A stretch of 64,000 nucleotides of DNA, taken from Micromonospora qiuiae (GTDB taxonomy: Bacteria; Actinomycetota; Actinomycetes; Mycobacteriales; Micromonosporaceae). This document shows, piece by piece, positions 50,472 through 57,553 of this stretch. Under the pieces are notes generated by a model, which saw only the letters and a program-made list of their open reading frames with translations, did no database searches and was not told where the DNA came from. The DNA is taken from NCBI RefSeq assembly GCF_016863555.1, contig NZ_BOPC01000028.1:56339-120338 (forward strand), given 5' to 3'. Within the stretch, counting starts at the first letter, position 1, and every line of letters begins with the position of its first letter. The translations under genes and the position numbers were made by a program.

Positions 50472-51545
50472 TCAGCGCCCCTTCCTGGGCTGCCGCAGAT
50501 AGCTGTCGCGCCCGGCGGCGGCGAACCCGGCCAGCGCCGCCGCGTCATGGTTCATGGTCATGTCACAGGTGCTCGTCGTCCGGGTCACGCCCGGCGAATT
50601 GAAATAGATCGCGGCCTTGACCTTGGGATGGGCACGCAGCGCCGCCGGGAACTGCTCGAACCAGCGCCGCTTGGCCCTCGGGTCACCCGCGTCGAAGTTC
50701 GTGCCGAACTCGGCCAGCATCCGCGGCTTACCCGCACCGATGCCGTGCTCGTCGAGCCATCGATAGAACGGGCCGATGGTCTCGCTCGGGCTCTTCCAGG
50801 TCGGATTGCCGGTGCAGGCGTGGAAGTTGTACGGGTCCCAGGCCACCCAGTCCACGTATCGATCACCGGGGTAGAGCCCGGCGTACCGATGGTAGTGGCC
50901 GGACCAGCCCATCACCGTCCACACCCAGACCGCGTTGCCGACCCCGGCCGCAGTGAACCGATCATGCACGTGCCGCCAGGCCCGGACGAAGTCCGCGTCG
51001 CTCCCCTTGGCCGGCTCGTCCTCCGGCTCGTGGTCGAAGCCCAGGAAGACCGGCACACCGGCGGCCCGGATCCGCTCGGCGACCGCGTCGATCGTGGCGT
51101 CGTACCGGCCGCTGTGGACGTCCCGCCAGGTCAGCACCGTGCCCGAGGAGAAGATCCGGGTCTCCCAGGCGAAGAACATGATCCGTCCTTCGCGCATCTG
51201 CCGCTGCTGGTAGGCGTCGGGAAAGGCGCCGTTGCTGCCGGCGTTGGAGAAGTCGTGGTAGCGGTGCACGATGTCGAAGCGCCGCCCGACCTGTGCCTCG
51301 ACGTCGGTAATCGCCCGACCGTGGTCCCAGGTCGCCGGGTCGGTCCGCGAGTACATCCCCCACCAGGCACCGCACGAGGGCACCAGCTTCGCCGAGACAC
51401 CCCCGCACCGCCCCGGCCCCAGCCGAGGTGCTCCGGCGGGGCCGGTCGGCTGGGCATCGCGCAGCGACATCATGGTCGCCGCCAGCCCGAGCATCGCGCC
51501 GACGACGCCGAGGACCATGGCGGTACGCCGAGGGCCCGCTCTCAC
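50472..51545 (-). CDS. GH26-like glycoside hydrolase, probably exported
   Basis: A 357-residue protein with a hydrophobic N-terminal segment (about 8-27, MVLGVVGAMLGLAATMM) that may be a signal anchor. The body fits a GH26-type barrel: a His-Glu pair in FLGFDHEPEDE (His172-Glu173, acid/base) and a Glu in MLAEFGTNFD (Glu279, nucleophile). GH26 enzymes cut beta-mannan or related glucans. It may trim or release the polymer made by the adjacent cluster. Start GTG at 51545 or ATG at 51518; no clear ribosome binding site for either. Confidence 0.75.
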   Translation of the reverse strand: MRAGPRRTAMVLGVVGAMLGLAATMMSLRDAQPTGPAGAPRLGPGRCGGVSAKLVPSCGAWWGMYSRTDPATWDHGRAITDVEAQVGRRFDIVHRYHDFSNAGSNGAFPDAYQQRQMREGRIMFFAWETRIFSSGTVLTWRDVHSGRYDATIDAVAERIRAAGVPVFLGFDHEPEDEPAKGSDADFVRAWRHVHDRFTAAGVGNAVWVWTVMGWSGHYHRYAGLYPGDRYVDWVAWDPYNFHACTGNPTWKSPSETIGPFYRWLDEHGIGAGKPRMLAEFGTNFDAGDPRAKRRWFEQFPAALRAHPKVKAAIYFNSPGVTRTTSTCDMTMNHDAAALAGFAAAGRDSYLRQPRKGR

Positions 51546-51557
51546 CGCCTGTGCGGG

Positions 51558-51758
51558 TCAGCCCGTCGGACCGATTCGCTTCGCCAGGTCGACGAAGGAC
51601 CGCCAGGAGCCTGGCGTGAACGCAAGGGTGCCGCCGTCGCGGTCCTTGGTGTCGCGCACCAGCACCGCGCCGGGCAGGTTGTCGGCAACCTCGACGCAGG
51701 ATCCGCCGTTGCTGCCCGAGTAGGTCGACGTGCGCCAGTTGGCGCCGGTCATGTCCAT
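51558..51758 (-). CDS. DUF397 protein
   Basis: A 66-residue protein with the DUF397 pattern: W(R/K)TSTYSGSNGGSCVEVADNLPGAV, VRDTKDRDGGTLAFTP and WRSFVDLAKR. DUF397 genes usually accompany a DUF5753/XRE regulator in actinomycetes and are described as Scr1-type toxin-like partners. The ATG at 51758 overlaps the regulator stop; a second ATG at 51752 forms an ATGA overlap and may be the real start. Confidence 0.92.
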   Translation of the reverse strand: MDMTGANWRTSTYSGSNGGSCVEVADNLPGAVLVRDTKDRDGGTLAFTPGSWRSFVDLAKRIGPTG

Positions 51759-52567
51759 GTCTGCGCCACTTCCTTGATCAGCTCGAGTGACTGCCTGCGC
51801 GGGAGGGCCTCGCTCCGGACCGCCTCCCAGGTCCGCTGGAGAGTAGCAAGGTCATCGGTCTGGCTGACCACCTGCGCGCGCACCTGGTGATCGAGGTGTG
51901 CCACCAGTGAGCCGTCGCTCAGGGTCGCCACGATGAAACCGCCCTGCAAGCCAGGGTAAAGTCCCGCCTCCTCGGGCACCACGAGTATCCGGACGTGCGG
52001 CAACTCGGACATCTTGACCAGGTGTTCGAGCTGTTCCCGCATCATGTCGGGCTGCCCGTTGACCGGGCGGCGGAGCGCCATCACGTCGATGATCACCACC
52101 AGCGGCACCGGCGCGTCGCGGGTGAGGATGGCCTGCCGCTCCAGGCGGGAAGCCACCAACTGGTCTATCTCGCCGGGCAGATACAGGTTGCCGCTCATGG
52201 TGGTCCGCGCATACGCCTCCGTTTGGAGGACGCCGGGCAGAAACGCGGGCTCGTACCAGCGCAGGAGCGCTGCCTCGCGTTCCAGCTCAATCCACTCACG
52301 CAGCCAGGCGGGCGTCTGCTCCAGTTTCGACAGTTCCCGCAGCATCCGGGTGAAGCGTCCCTCCCCAGCCTCCGCATCGAAGGCCGGGTCGTGGGCACGA
52401 TCGACGGAGAGCATGTAATCCCTGGTGGGCGGTCGACCACCGGTCTCGACCGAGCTGACGTGCGACCCGGAATAGCCGATGCCGCGACCGAAGTCGTCCT
52501 GACTCAACCTGAGATGCACTCGCAGCAGCCGCAGTTCCTCGCGGACGTAATCGACAGCGCTCCCCAT
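51749..52567 (-). CDS. XRE-family regulator with DUF5753 domain (Scr1 antitoxin-like)
   Basis: A 272-residue regulator. Residues 8-70 form an XRE HTH (ELRLLRVHLRLSQDDFGRGIGYSGSHVSSVETGGR). Residues 95-270 form DUF5753, with WYEPAFLPGVLQTEAYAR, MREQLEHLVKMSELPHVRILVVPEEAG and GGFIVATL. ATG at 52567 is preceded by GGAG; an upstream in-frame ATG at 52633 lacks a site. It is expressed from a good promoter at 52659-52687 and coupled to DUF397. Such pairs regulate development or antibiotic genes in Streptomyces. Confidence 0.92.
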   Translation of the reverse strand: MGSAVDYVREELRLLRVHLRLSQDDFGRGIGYSGSHVSSVETGGRPPTRDYMLSVDRAHDPAFDAEAGEGRFTRMLRELSKLEQTPAWLREWIELEREAALLRWYEPAFLPGVLQTEAYARTTMSGNLYLPGEIDQLVASRLERQAILTRDAPVPLVVIIDVMALRRPVNGQPDMMREQLEHLVKMSELPHVRILVVPEEAGLYPGLQGGFIVATLSDGSLVAHLDHQVRAQVVSQTDDLATLQRTWEAVRSEALPRRQSLELIKEVAQTWT

Positions 52568-52658
52568 CGATCTCCACCCCTGCCCTTCTCCATTCGGCGA
52601 TTCGCCAGCTCCGCCCGGTTGTCCCTGATACATGCGCAGATGTCACGCGCACCTACCG

Positions 52659-52687
52659 ACAGTAAGACGTCCTATCCAGACTGTCAC
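52659..52687 (-). promoter_or_regulatory. Probable promoter of the DUF5753 regulator gene
   Basis: On the minus strand GTGACA (-35) and TACTGT (-10) are spaced by 17 bases. The sequence CCTATCCAG occurs within the spacer (52671-52679) and again at 52702-52710, a possible repeated regulator site. Confidence 0.5.
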
Positions 52688-52735
52688 GCAGCGGAGCCGC
52701 TCCTATCCAGGGAGGGACGGGGTGGTTCCTGCTTC

Positions 52736-52774
52736 GGGGCCGTCCGTGAACTTCCCCCGTGCCCGGACGGCCCC
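52736..52774. promoter_or_regulatory. Hairpin in the leader of the small hypothetical gene
   Basis: GGGGCCGTCCG and CGGACGGCCCC form a perfect 11-bp stem with a 17-base loop, ending 27 bases before the ATG at 52802. It could be an attenuator or a terminator of upstream transcription. Confidence 0.4.
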
Positions 52775-52801
52775 ACCAAGACGCCGATTGGGAGGCCGAC
52801 T

Positions 52802-53152
52802 ATGGCGGACGCACCGAGGCCAACAGTGATCACGACCCGACTGTCGCCGCCGGATCGCGGCCCCCACCCCGAGCGCCCGAGCGCCACCGGCAGCGGGGTG
52901 CCGCACACCCCGCTGCGGCCGATGTGGTGCTGCCGGGCCGACGGACAGCCCTGGCCCTGCGGCGAGGCTCGACTGCTGCTGCGAGTGGAGTACGACGGCA
53001 ACCCCATCGGCCTGTCGATCTACCTCGCCGGCTTGATGTACGAGGCCATGCGCGACCTCTACCACCTCAACCCACACGACGCCCCCGACCCGGCCGCCCT
53101 CTTCACCCGATTCCTCGCCTGGTCCCGCCACACCAATCTCGAGCCCCGATGA
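52802..53152 (+). CDS. Conserved actinobacterial hypothetical protein beside the DUF5753/DUF397 pair
   Basis: A 116-residue protein of unknown function. The N-terminal 40 residues are Pro-rich and polar. The conserved part has WCCRADGQPWPCGEARLLLRVEYDG followed by helices (LSIYLAGLMYEAMRDLYHLNP, ALFTRFLAW). Small proteins with this CRxxxxPWPC motif commonly accompany DUF397/DUF5753 genes. It is divergent from the regulator. ATG at 52802 has GGGAGG. Cys residues may bind metal, but nothing shows this. Confidence 0.75.
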   Translation: MADAPRPTVITTRLSPPDRGPHPERPSATGSGVPHTPLRPMWCCRADGQPWPCGEARLLLRVEYDGNPIGLSIYLAGLMYEAMRDLYHLNPHDAPDPAALFTRFLAWSRHTNLEPR

Positions 53153-53289
53153 AGCGACCGGCAATAGGGCGGCGATAGGGCCGAGGCGGGCAAAGCCAGA
53201 GCCAGTTGATCGACTCCGTTTCGTCGGTACGGCCATGTCCAAGCGGCCGGGACACCGCCATTACGGCGGAGCGGCGATCTAAGTGTCAA

Positions 53290-53305
53290 TCTTGGACAGT
53301 TTCCG
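53290..53305. repeat. Terminal inverted repeat, ISAzo13 element (transposase 3' side)
   Basis: TCTTGGACAGTTTCCG, the exact inverse of 55020-55035. The following bases CTAGCCGGGGCTTG partly match the corresponding bases inside the other end (TGCGACGGGGGCT). Confidence 0.9.
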
Positions 53306-53326
53306 CTAGCCGGGGCTTGTGGGTTT

Positions 53327-53674
53327 TTAACTCGCAGGTTTGATCTTGGTGGGTGGGGTGATGCCGTGTGCGGCTGCGTAGGCGAAGAAGGCGTCGAGGG
53401 TGGTGAGTCGTTGCGGGGTGGTGGGGATGGTGCGTCCGGCTCGTTGGAGTAGTCGCCGGGTGTTTTGGATCCAGTGGTTGAGGTTTTCGACGTTTATGTC
53501 GGCCAGGGCGGCGAGTTTGATCTGGGATAGCCGGAATCGGTGGTGCAGGGTGGTGATCAGGAGTCGGTCGGCGGTAGTGAGTTTTGGGGCGGGGCCGCGT
53601 CGGGCGGGTTGGTGTTCCAGGGCGGTGAGGATGGTGATGAGGTCGTTCCAGTCGGTGTGGGTGTGGCCGGTCAT
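53327..53674 (-). CDS. Accessory HTH protein of the ISAzo13 element
   Basis: A 115-residue protein within the insertion sequence, starting 21 bases after the transposase stop. It has an HTH typical of the DNA-binding part of DDE transposases: LTTADRLLITTLHHRFRLSQ, then IKLAALADINVENLNHWIQNTRRLL. No catalytic DDE residues. It resembles the 'transposase-related' second ORF seen in some ISAzo13-like elements. ATG at 53674 is chosen because it gives the compact domain; the frame is open upstream inside the transposase gene. Confidence 0.65.
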   Translation of the reverse strand: MTGHTHTDWNDLITILTALEHQPARRGPAPKLTTADRLLITTLHHRFRLSQIKLAALADINVENLNHWIQNTRRLLQRAGRTIPTTPQRLTTLDAFFAYAAAHGITPPTKIKPAS

Positions 53675-53694
53675 GGTGGGGTGGTGGAGCCAGG

Positions 53695-54957
53695 TCAGGT
53701 CGGGGTGTGGTGGTGTGGTGGTTGTGGTGGTGTGGGGGGTTGGTCGGTTGGTGGGGGTTGCAGGGTGTAGTTCCAGTCCGGGTGCCAGTGGTGGGGGTGT
53801 AGTGGGAGTGCGGCTAGTTGTTGGTTGGTGACGGTCCCGCCGAGGTCGTAGGTGTTGGTGTCGAGTTGGGCGTGGACGCGCAGTCCGGTGCGGGTGGTGG
53901 TCGCGGCGATGCACGCGACGACGACTTCGTGGCTGGTCAGGGGCCGGCCGCGCCAGTTCTGGGTGATGTGGGAGAAGAGACGGTGCTCGATTTTGTTCCA
54001 TTTCGAGGTGCCGGGTGGGAAGTGGCAGACGGTGATGGTCAGGCCGGTTTGGGCGGCCAGGGTGGCTAGTTCGGTTTTCCAGGTGCGGTTGCGGTAGCTG
54101 TTGGAGCCGCCGGCGTCGGCGGTGATCAGTAGCCGGCGGGCGTGTGGGTAGTCGTGGCGGCCGCGGCTGGTCCACCAGCGGCGGATCGACTCGACGGCGA
54201 ACGTGGCGGTGTCGTGGTCGGTGCCGACGTTGACCCATCCGGTGTTGCCGGTCAGGTCGTAGATGCCATAGGGCACCGCCCTGCCGGTGTCCGGCTCGGG
54301 AAAGTCGTGGCTACGCGTGGCGGTCGGCTGCCCACGGGGGCGCCACTGTCGGCCGGGGTTGGCGTATTCGCCGAGTTGTTCCTTCTTCTTGGTGTCCACG
54401 CTGATCACCGGATCGGTCGTGTCCTGATGCTGTTTGACCTGCTCGTTGAGGTAACGGAACTGCTCGTCGCGGTCCGGGTGCCGGCGGCCCTCCAAGACCT
54501 TCGCGTTGGCCTGCACGCTGAACCCCTGCTCCCGTAACAAGCCCCCGACGGTGCCCGCGCTGACCCGATGCCCTTGCCGGGTCAACGCCTCGGCGAGGCT
54601 CCGGGTCGATACGGTTGTCCACCGTAACGGCGACATCGGATCTCCCCGCTCGTCCGGCTCGACCAACGCCATCAACGCGGACAGCAAACCCGGATCCCTT
54701 TCCACGGCCCGTTTCCGGCCACCGCCGAGCCGGCGAACCCGACCCAACACAGGCGCGCCCGCTTCCAACTCGTCGATCCCCGCCGAGACGGTCGCTTCCC
54801 GGACCCCAACGGCCCGCGCCACCACACGGATCCCGCCATGCCCCAACGATCGGGCCTCCGCCGCCAGCAACAGACGACGCTGCCGCTCATCCAGATGCGG
54901 CAGGATCACCTCAAGCTTCACCGCGAGCATCCGCTGGACCTCAACCGTGATCGACAT
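53695..54957 (-). CDS. ISAzo13-family transposase
   Basis: A 420-residue DDE transposase. The N-terminal HTH region (DERQRRLLLAAEARSLGHGGI, then VARAVGVREATVSAGIDEL) precedes the catalytic core: VISVDTKKKEQLGEY (first Asp), RRLLITADAGGSNSYRNRTWK (second Asp) and WNKIEHRLFSHI (Glu). The family word VCHFPPGTSKWNKIEHRLFS is present. The last 25 residues are Pro/His-rich. It is intact, so the element may be active. ATG at 54957. Confidence 0.95.
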   Translation of the reverse strand: MSITVEVQRMLAVKLEVILPHLDERQRRLLLAAEARSLGHGGIRVVARAVGVREATVSAGIDELEAGAPVLGRVRRLGGGRKRAVERDPGLLSALMALVEPDERGDPMSPLRWTTVSTRSLAEALTRQGHRVSAGTVGGLLREQGFSVQANAKVLEGRRHPDRDEQFRYLNEQVKQHQDTTDPVISVDTKKKEQLGEYANPGRQWRPRGQPTATRSHDFPEPDTGRAVPYGIYDLTGNTGWVNVGTDHDTATFAVESIRRWWTSRGRHDYPHARRLLITADAGGSNSYRNRTWKTELATLAAQTGLTITVCHFPPGTSKWNKIEHRLFSHITQNWRGRPLTSHEVVVACIAATTTRTGLRVHAQLDTNTYDLGGTVTNQQLAALPLHPHHWHPDWNYTLQPPPTDQPPTPPQPPHHHTPT

Positions 54958-55019
54958 ACCAGATCAACGAGGAAAAATACGTGAAGCTACTACTTATTTC
55001 TCCGCGAGCCCCCGTCGCA

Positions 55020-55035
55020 CGGAAACTGTCCAAGA
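55020..55035. repeat. Terminal inverted repeat, ISAzo13 element (transposase 5' side)
   Basis: CGGAAACTGTCCAAGA, inverse of 53290-53305; the AT-rich leader with the transposase start lies just inside. Confidence 0.9.
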
Positions 55036-55231
55036 TCTCGGATCGGCCGCCCGCAGCGCGCCGCCGCCAGCGTTCGGCTCAGTGCGGCGATGGAGCCTCC
55101 GCTGCTCGGCTCATGACCAGGACGGACAGCTGACTGGCGCTGGTCGGCCTCCAGGTCGGCATAGAAGAGGGTCTCCCGGAGACACGCTTCAGCAGCGCAT
55201 CCGCGCGGACGACCGCTCGATCCGAACTGGG
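55036..55231. other. Short stretch between the insertion sequence and aroE, possible gene remnant
   Basis: No complete gene. On the minus strand one frame reads through ETLFYADLEADQRQ and further without stop, which looks protein-like but has no start or partner. It may be the remnant of a gene lost when the insertion sequence arrived. Confidence 0.25.
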
Positions 55232-56125
55232 TCAGCCGGCGCGGGCGGCGGCGAGGGCGGCGGACATGGCGGCGCGGGGAGCGGCGACGCCGGTGAACTG
55301 TTCGAACTGGCCGATGGCCTGGGCCAGCAGCAGGTCCAGGCCGGAGACGATCCGGCAGCCGGCCGCGCCCGCCGAGGCGGCCAGCGGGGTCGGCCAGGGG
55401 TCGTAGATCGCGTCGAAGAGCACCGTGCCCGGCCGCCAGCGCACCGTGCCGGCGAACTCGTCGGCGGCACCCTTCGGCACCGTGTCCGCGAACTCGTCGG
55501 CGGCACCCTTCGGCACCGCGCCCGCGAGGTCGTCGGCGGCGCCCTTCGGCACGGTGGAGATCACCACGTCGGCGTTGAGGAGGGTCGACGCCTCGGACCA
55601 GGGGGCGGCGGTCATGGCCAGCCCCAGGATGTCGGCCACCGGGGCCAGTTCGGCGACCGCCGCCGGCCGGCGAGCCACCACGGCCACCGCCGACGCGTGC
55701 AGCCGGGCCGCCGCCGCCAGCGCCGCCCGCGCGGTGCCGCCAGCGCCCAGCACGGTCACGGTGGCGCCGGGGCGTACGCCCGCCTCGGTCAGCACCTCGA
55801 CCATGCCGCTGACGTCGGTGTTGTCGGCGTACCAGGAACCGTCGGGACGGCGTACCAACGTGTTGGCCGCACCCACCGCGGCGGCGACCGGCGAAACCTC
55901 GGCGGCCACCGCGAGCGCCGCCTCCTTGCCCGGCATGGTCACCGACAGCCCGGCCCACTCCGGCCCCAAGCCCGCGACCAGGCCCGGCAACTCCGCCGCC
56001 GCGCACTCGATCCGGGTGTACGACCACCCGGTCAACCCGGCGGCGGCGTAGCCGGCGTTATGGATCACCGGGGAGAGCGAGTGCGCGATCGGTTTGCCCA
56101 CCACCGCCGCCCTGTGCACCGACAC
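55232..56125 (-). CDS. aroE: Shikimate dehydrogenase, with an internal 12-residue triplication
   Basis: A 297-residue NADPH enzyme reducing 3-dehydroshikimate. Substrate-binding VVGKPIAHSLSPVIHN, SVTMPGKEAAL (catalytic Lys), NTDVSG and the nucleotide loop VLGAGGTARAAL are all present. Between VVISTVPKGAAD and VRWRPGTVLFDAIYDPWPT the segment VPKGAADEFAxT occurs three times (DNA 55452-55559); most homologues have it once. GTG at 56125 has GGAGGAACG upstream; TTG at 56131 is an alternative. Normally next to aroC, it is here 17 kb away. Confidence 0.93.
   Translation of the reverse strand: MSVHRAAVVGKPIAHSLSPVIHNAGYAAAGLTGWSYTRIECAAAELPGLVAGLGPEWAGLSVTMPGKEAALAVAAEVSPVAAAVGAANTLVRRPDGSWYADNTDVSGMVEVLTEAGVRPGATVTVLGAGGTARAALAAAARLHASAVAVVARRPAAVAELAPVADILGLAMTAAPWSEASTLLNADVVISTVPKGAADDLAGAVPKGAADEFADTVPKGAADEFAGTVRWRPGTVLFDAIYDPWPTPLAASAGAAGCRIVSGLDLLLAQAIGQFEQFTGVAAPRAAMSAALAAARAG
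55452..55559. repeat. Three tandem 36-bp units inside aroE
   Basis: Units at 55452-55487, 55488-55523 and 55524-55559. The first two differ by only two bases or so; the third, which carries the ancestral VVISTVPKGAADD context, is more diverged. The unit is 12 codons, so the frame is kept. Confidence 0.9.
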
Positions 56126-56255
56126 AGCCAACGTTCCTCCCCAGCCGTAGTGCCAACCGTCAACGGTATTCAACCCCGAATGGGCCGCTGCGACAGGTCC
56201 CCCGGCATACGGGATCATGAACGTCGCTCACCACCAGGCCGGGCGAAGGAGAGGC

Positions 56256-57524
56256 ATGTCTGACACCAGCCTGCGGCATCGCAGAGGAAAGACCACGCTC
56301 ACGGTACGAGGGCCCGGGGGGCAGCCGCTCGCCGAGCAGATGGTGACGGTCGCCCAGCAGCGGCACGCCTTCGGCTTCGGGAACATCGGCTTCGACTTCG
56401 TCGACCTCGTCGGTGGCCCCCGCCCCGAGGCGGACGGCCAGTCTTTCGGCGGTACGGACCAGGTGGACCTGGACCTGCTGGGCGAGCTGTGGCTCAACCT
56501 GTTCAACACCGCGACCCTGCCGTTCTACTGGGGCAGATACGAGCCGCAGCGCGGCGTCCCCGACACCGAACGCCTGACGAAGACGGCGCAGTGGCTGGCC
56601 GAGCGCGGCGTGACGGTCAAGGGCCATCCGCTCGTCTGGCACACCGTGCAGCCGCCGTGGCTGCTCGGCCTCGACCTCGACGAGGTCGAACGGCTGCAAC
56701 GGGCCCGCATCCGTGACCTGGTCGGCGGGTTCGCCGGCCTGATCGACACCTGGGACGCGATCAACGAAGCGGTGATCATGCCCGTCTTCGCCAACGGCGA
56801 CAACGCGATCACCCCCCTGGCGCGGGCCCGGGGCCGTATCCACATGGTGCGGCTGGCGTTCGAGGAGGCTCGCGCGGCCAACCCGAGCGCCACACTGCTG
56901 CTCAACGACTTCGACCTCAGCTCGGCGTACGAGTGCCTGATCGAGGGCGTCCTCGAAGCCGGGATCCGGATCGACGCGATCGGGCTGCAGACCCACATGC
57001 ACCAGGGGTATCGGGGCGAGGAAGAGATGCAGCAGATGCTCGACCGGTTCGCCCGGTACGGCCTGCCGCTGCACCTGACCGAGACCACGCTGGTCTCCGG
57101 CCACCTCATGCCGCCCGAGATCGTGGACCTCAACGACTACCAGATCCCGGAGTGGCCGAGCACCCCCGAGGGCGAGGCCCGGCAGGCCGACGAAATCGCC
57201 CGGCACTACCGGTCCCTACTCGCCCACCCCGCAGTCGAGTCGATCAACTACTGGGGGCTCACCGACCAGGGCGCGTGGCTGGGTGCCCCCGCCGGTCTGG
57301 TCCGCGCCGACGGCAGCCGCAAACCGTCGTACGACGCCTTGGAAGCCCTCATCAAGGGCGAGTGGTGGCTGCCGCCCACCACCATGCGCACCGACGCGGA
57401 CGGCACCGTCACCGTCGAGGGTTTCCTCGGCGATTACACGGTCACCGCCGGTGACCGCACCGCACGCTTCACCATCGACCCCACCGACACCACCGGCACC
57501 ACGGCGACCGTCGACCTGACCTGA
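56256..57524 (+). CDS. GH10 xylanase-like glycoside hydrolase without signal peptide
   Basis: A 422-residue protein. Residues 25-365 form a GH10-type barrel: FYWGRYEPQRG, VKGHPLVWH, WDAINEAV with acid/base Glu171, LNDFDL, IDAIGLQTHMH and PLHLTETTL with nucleophile Glu276. The last 45 residues form a short beta domain (DGTVTVEGFLGDYTV). No signal peptide or lipobox is present, so it should act in the cytoplasm or leave by another route. ATG at 56256 follows AAGGAGAGGC; an in-frame ATG at 56217 has no site. It lies between divergent aroE and convergent mltG. Confidence 0.88.
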   Translation: MSDTSLRHRRGKTTLTVRGPGGQPLAEQMVTVAQQRHAFGFGNIGFDFVDLVGGPRPEADGQSFGGTDQVDLDLLGELWLNLFNTATLPFYWGRYEPQRGVPDTERLTKTAQWLAERGVTVKGHPLVWHTVQPPWLLGLDLDEVERLQRARIRDLVGGFAGLIDTWDAINEAVIMPVFANGDNAITPLARARGRIHMVRLAFEEARAANPSATLLLNDFDLSSAYECLIEGVLEAGIRIDAIGLQTHMHQGYRGEEEMQQMLDRFARYGLPLHLTETTLVSGHLMPPEIVDLNDYQIPEWPSTPEGEARQADEIARHYRSLLAHPAVESINYWGLTDQGAWLGAPAGLVRADGSRKPSYDALEALIKGEWWLPPTTMRTDADGTVTVEGFLGDYTVTAGDRTARFTIDPTDTTGTTATVDLT

Positions 57525-57553
57525 GCACGACACGGGCCGCAGGGGGCCGGATA

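Larger units (their letters stand above)
53290..55035 (-). mobile_element. ISAzo13-family insertion sequence with accessory ORF
   Basis: A complete-looking element of about 1.75 kb. Terminal inverted repeats TCTTGGACAGTTTCCG are perfect over 16 bp (53290-53305 and 55020-55035), with further partial match inward. It holds a full transposase and a small HTH-type ORF, both on the minus strand. No target duplication could be recognised. It lies between the small hypothetical gene and aroE and interrupts neither. Confidence 0.88.

Noticed and set aside
53153..53289. Target-site duplication at the ISAzo13 ends
   Set aside because: The bases outside the inverted repeats (GTCAA on the left, TCTCG on the right) do not match.
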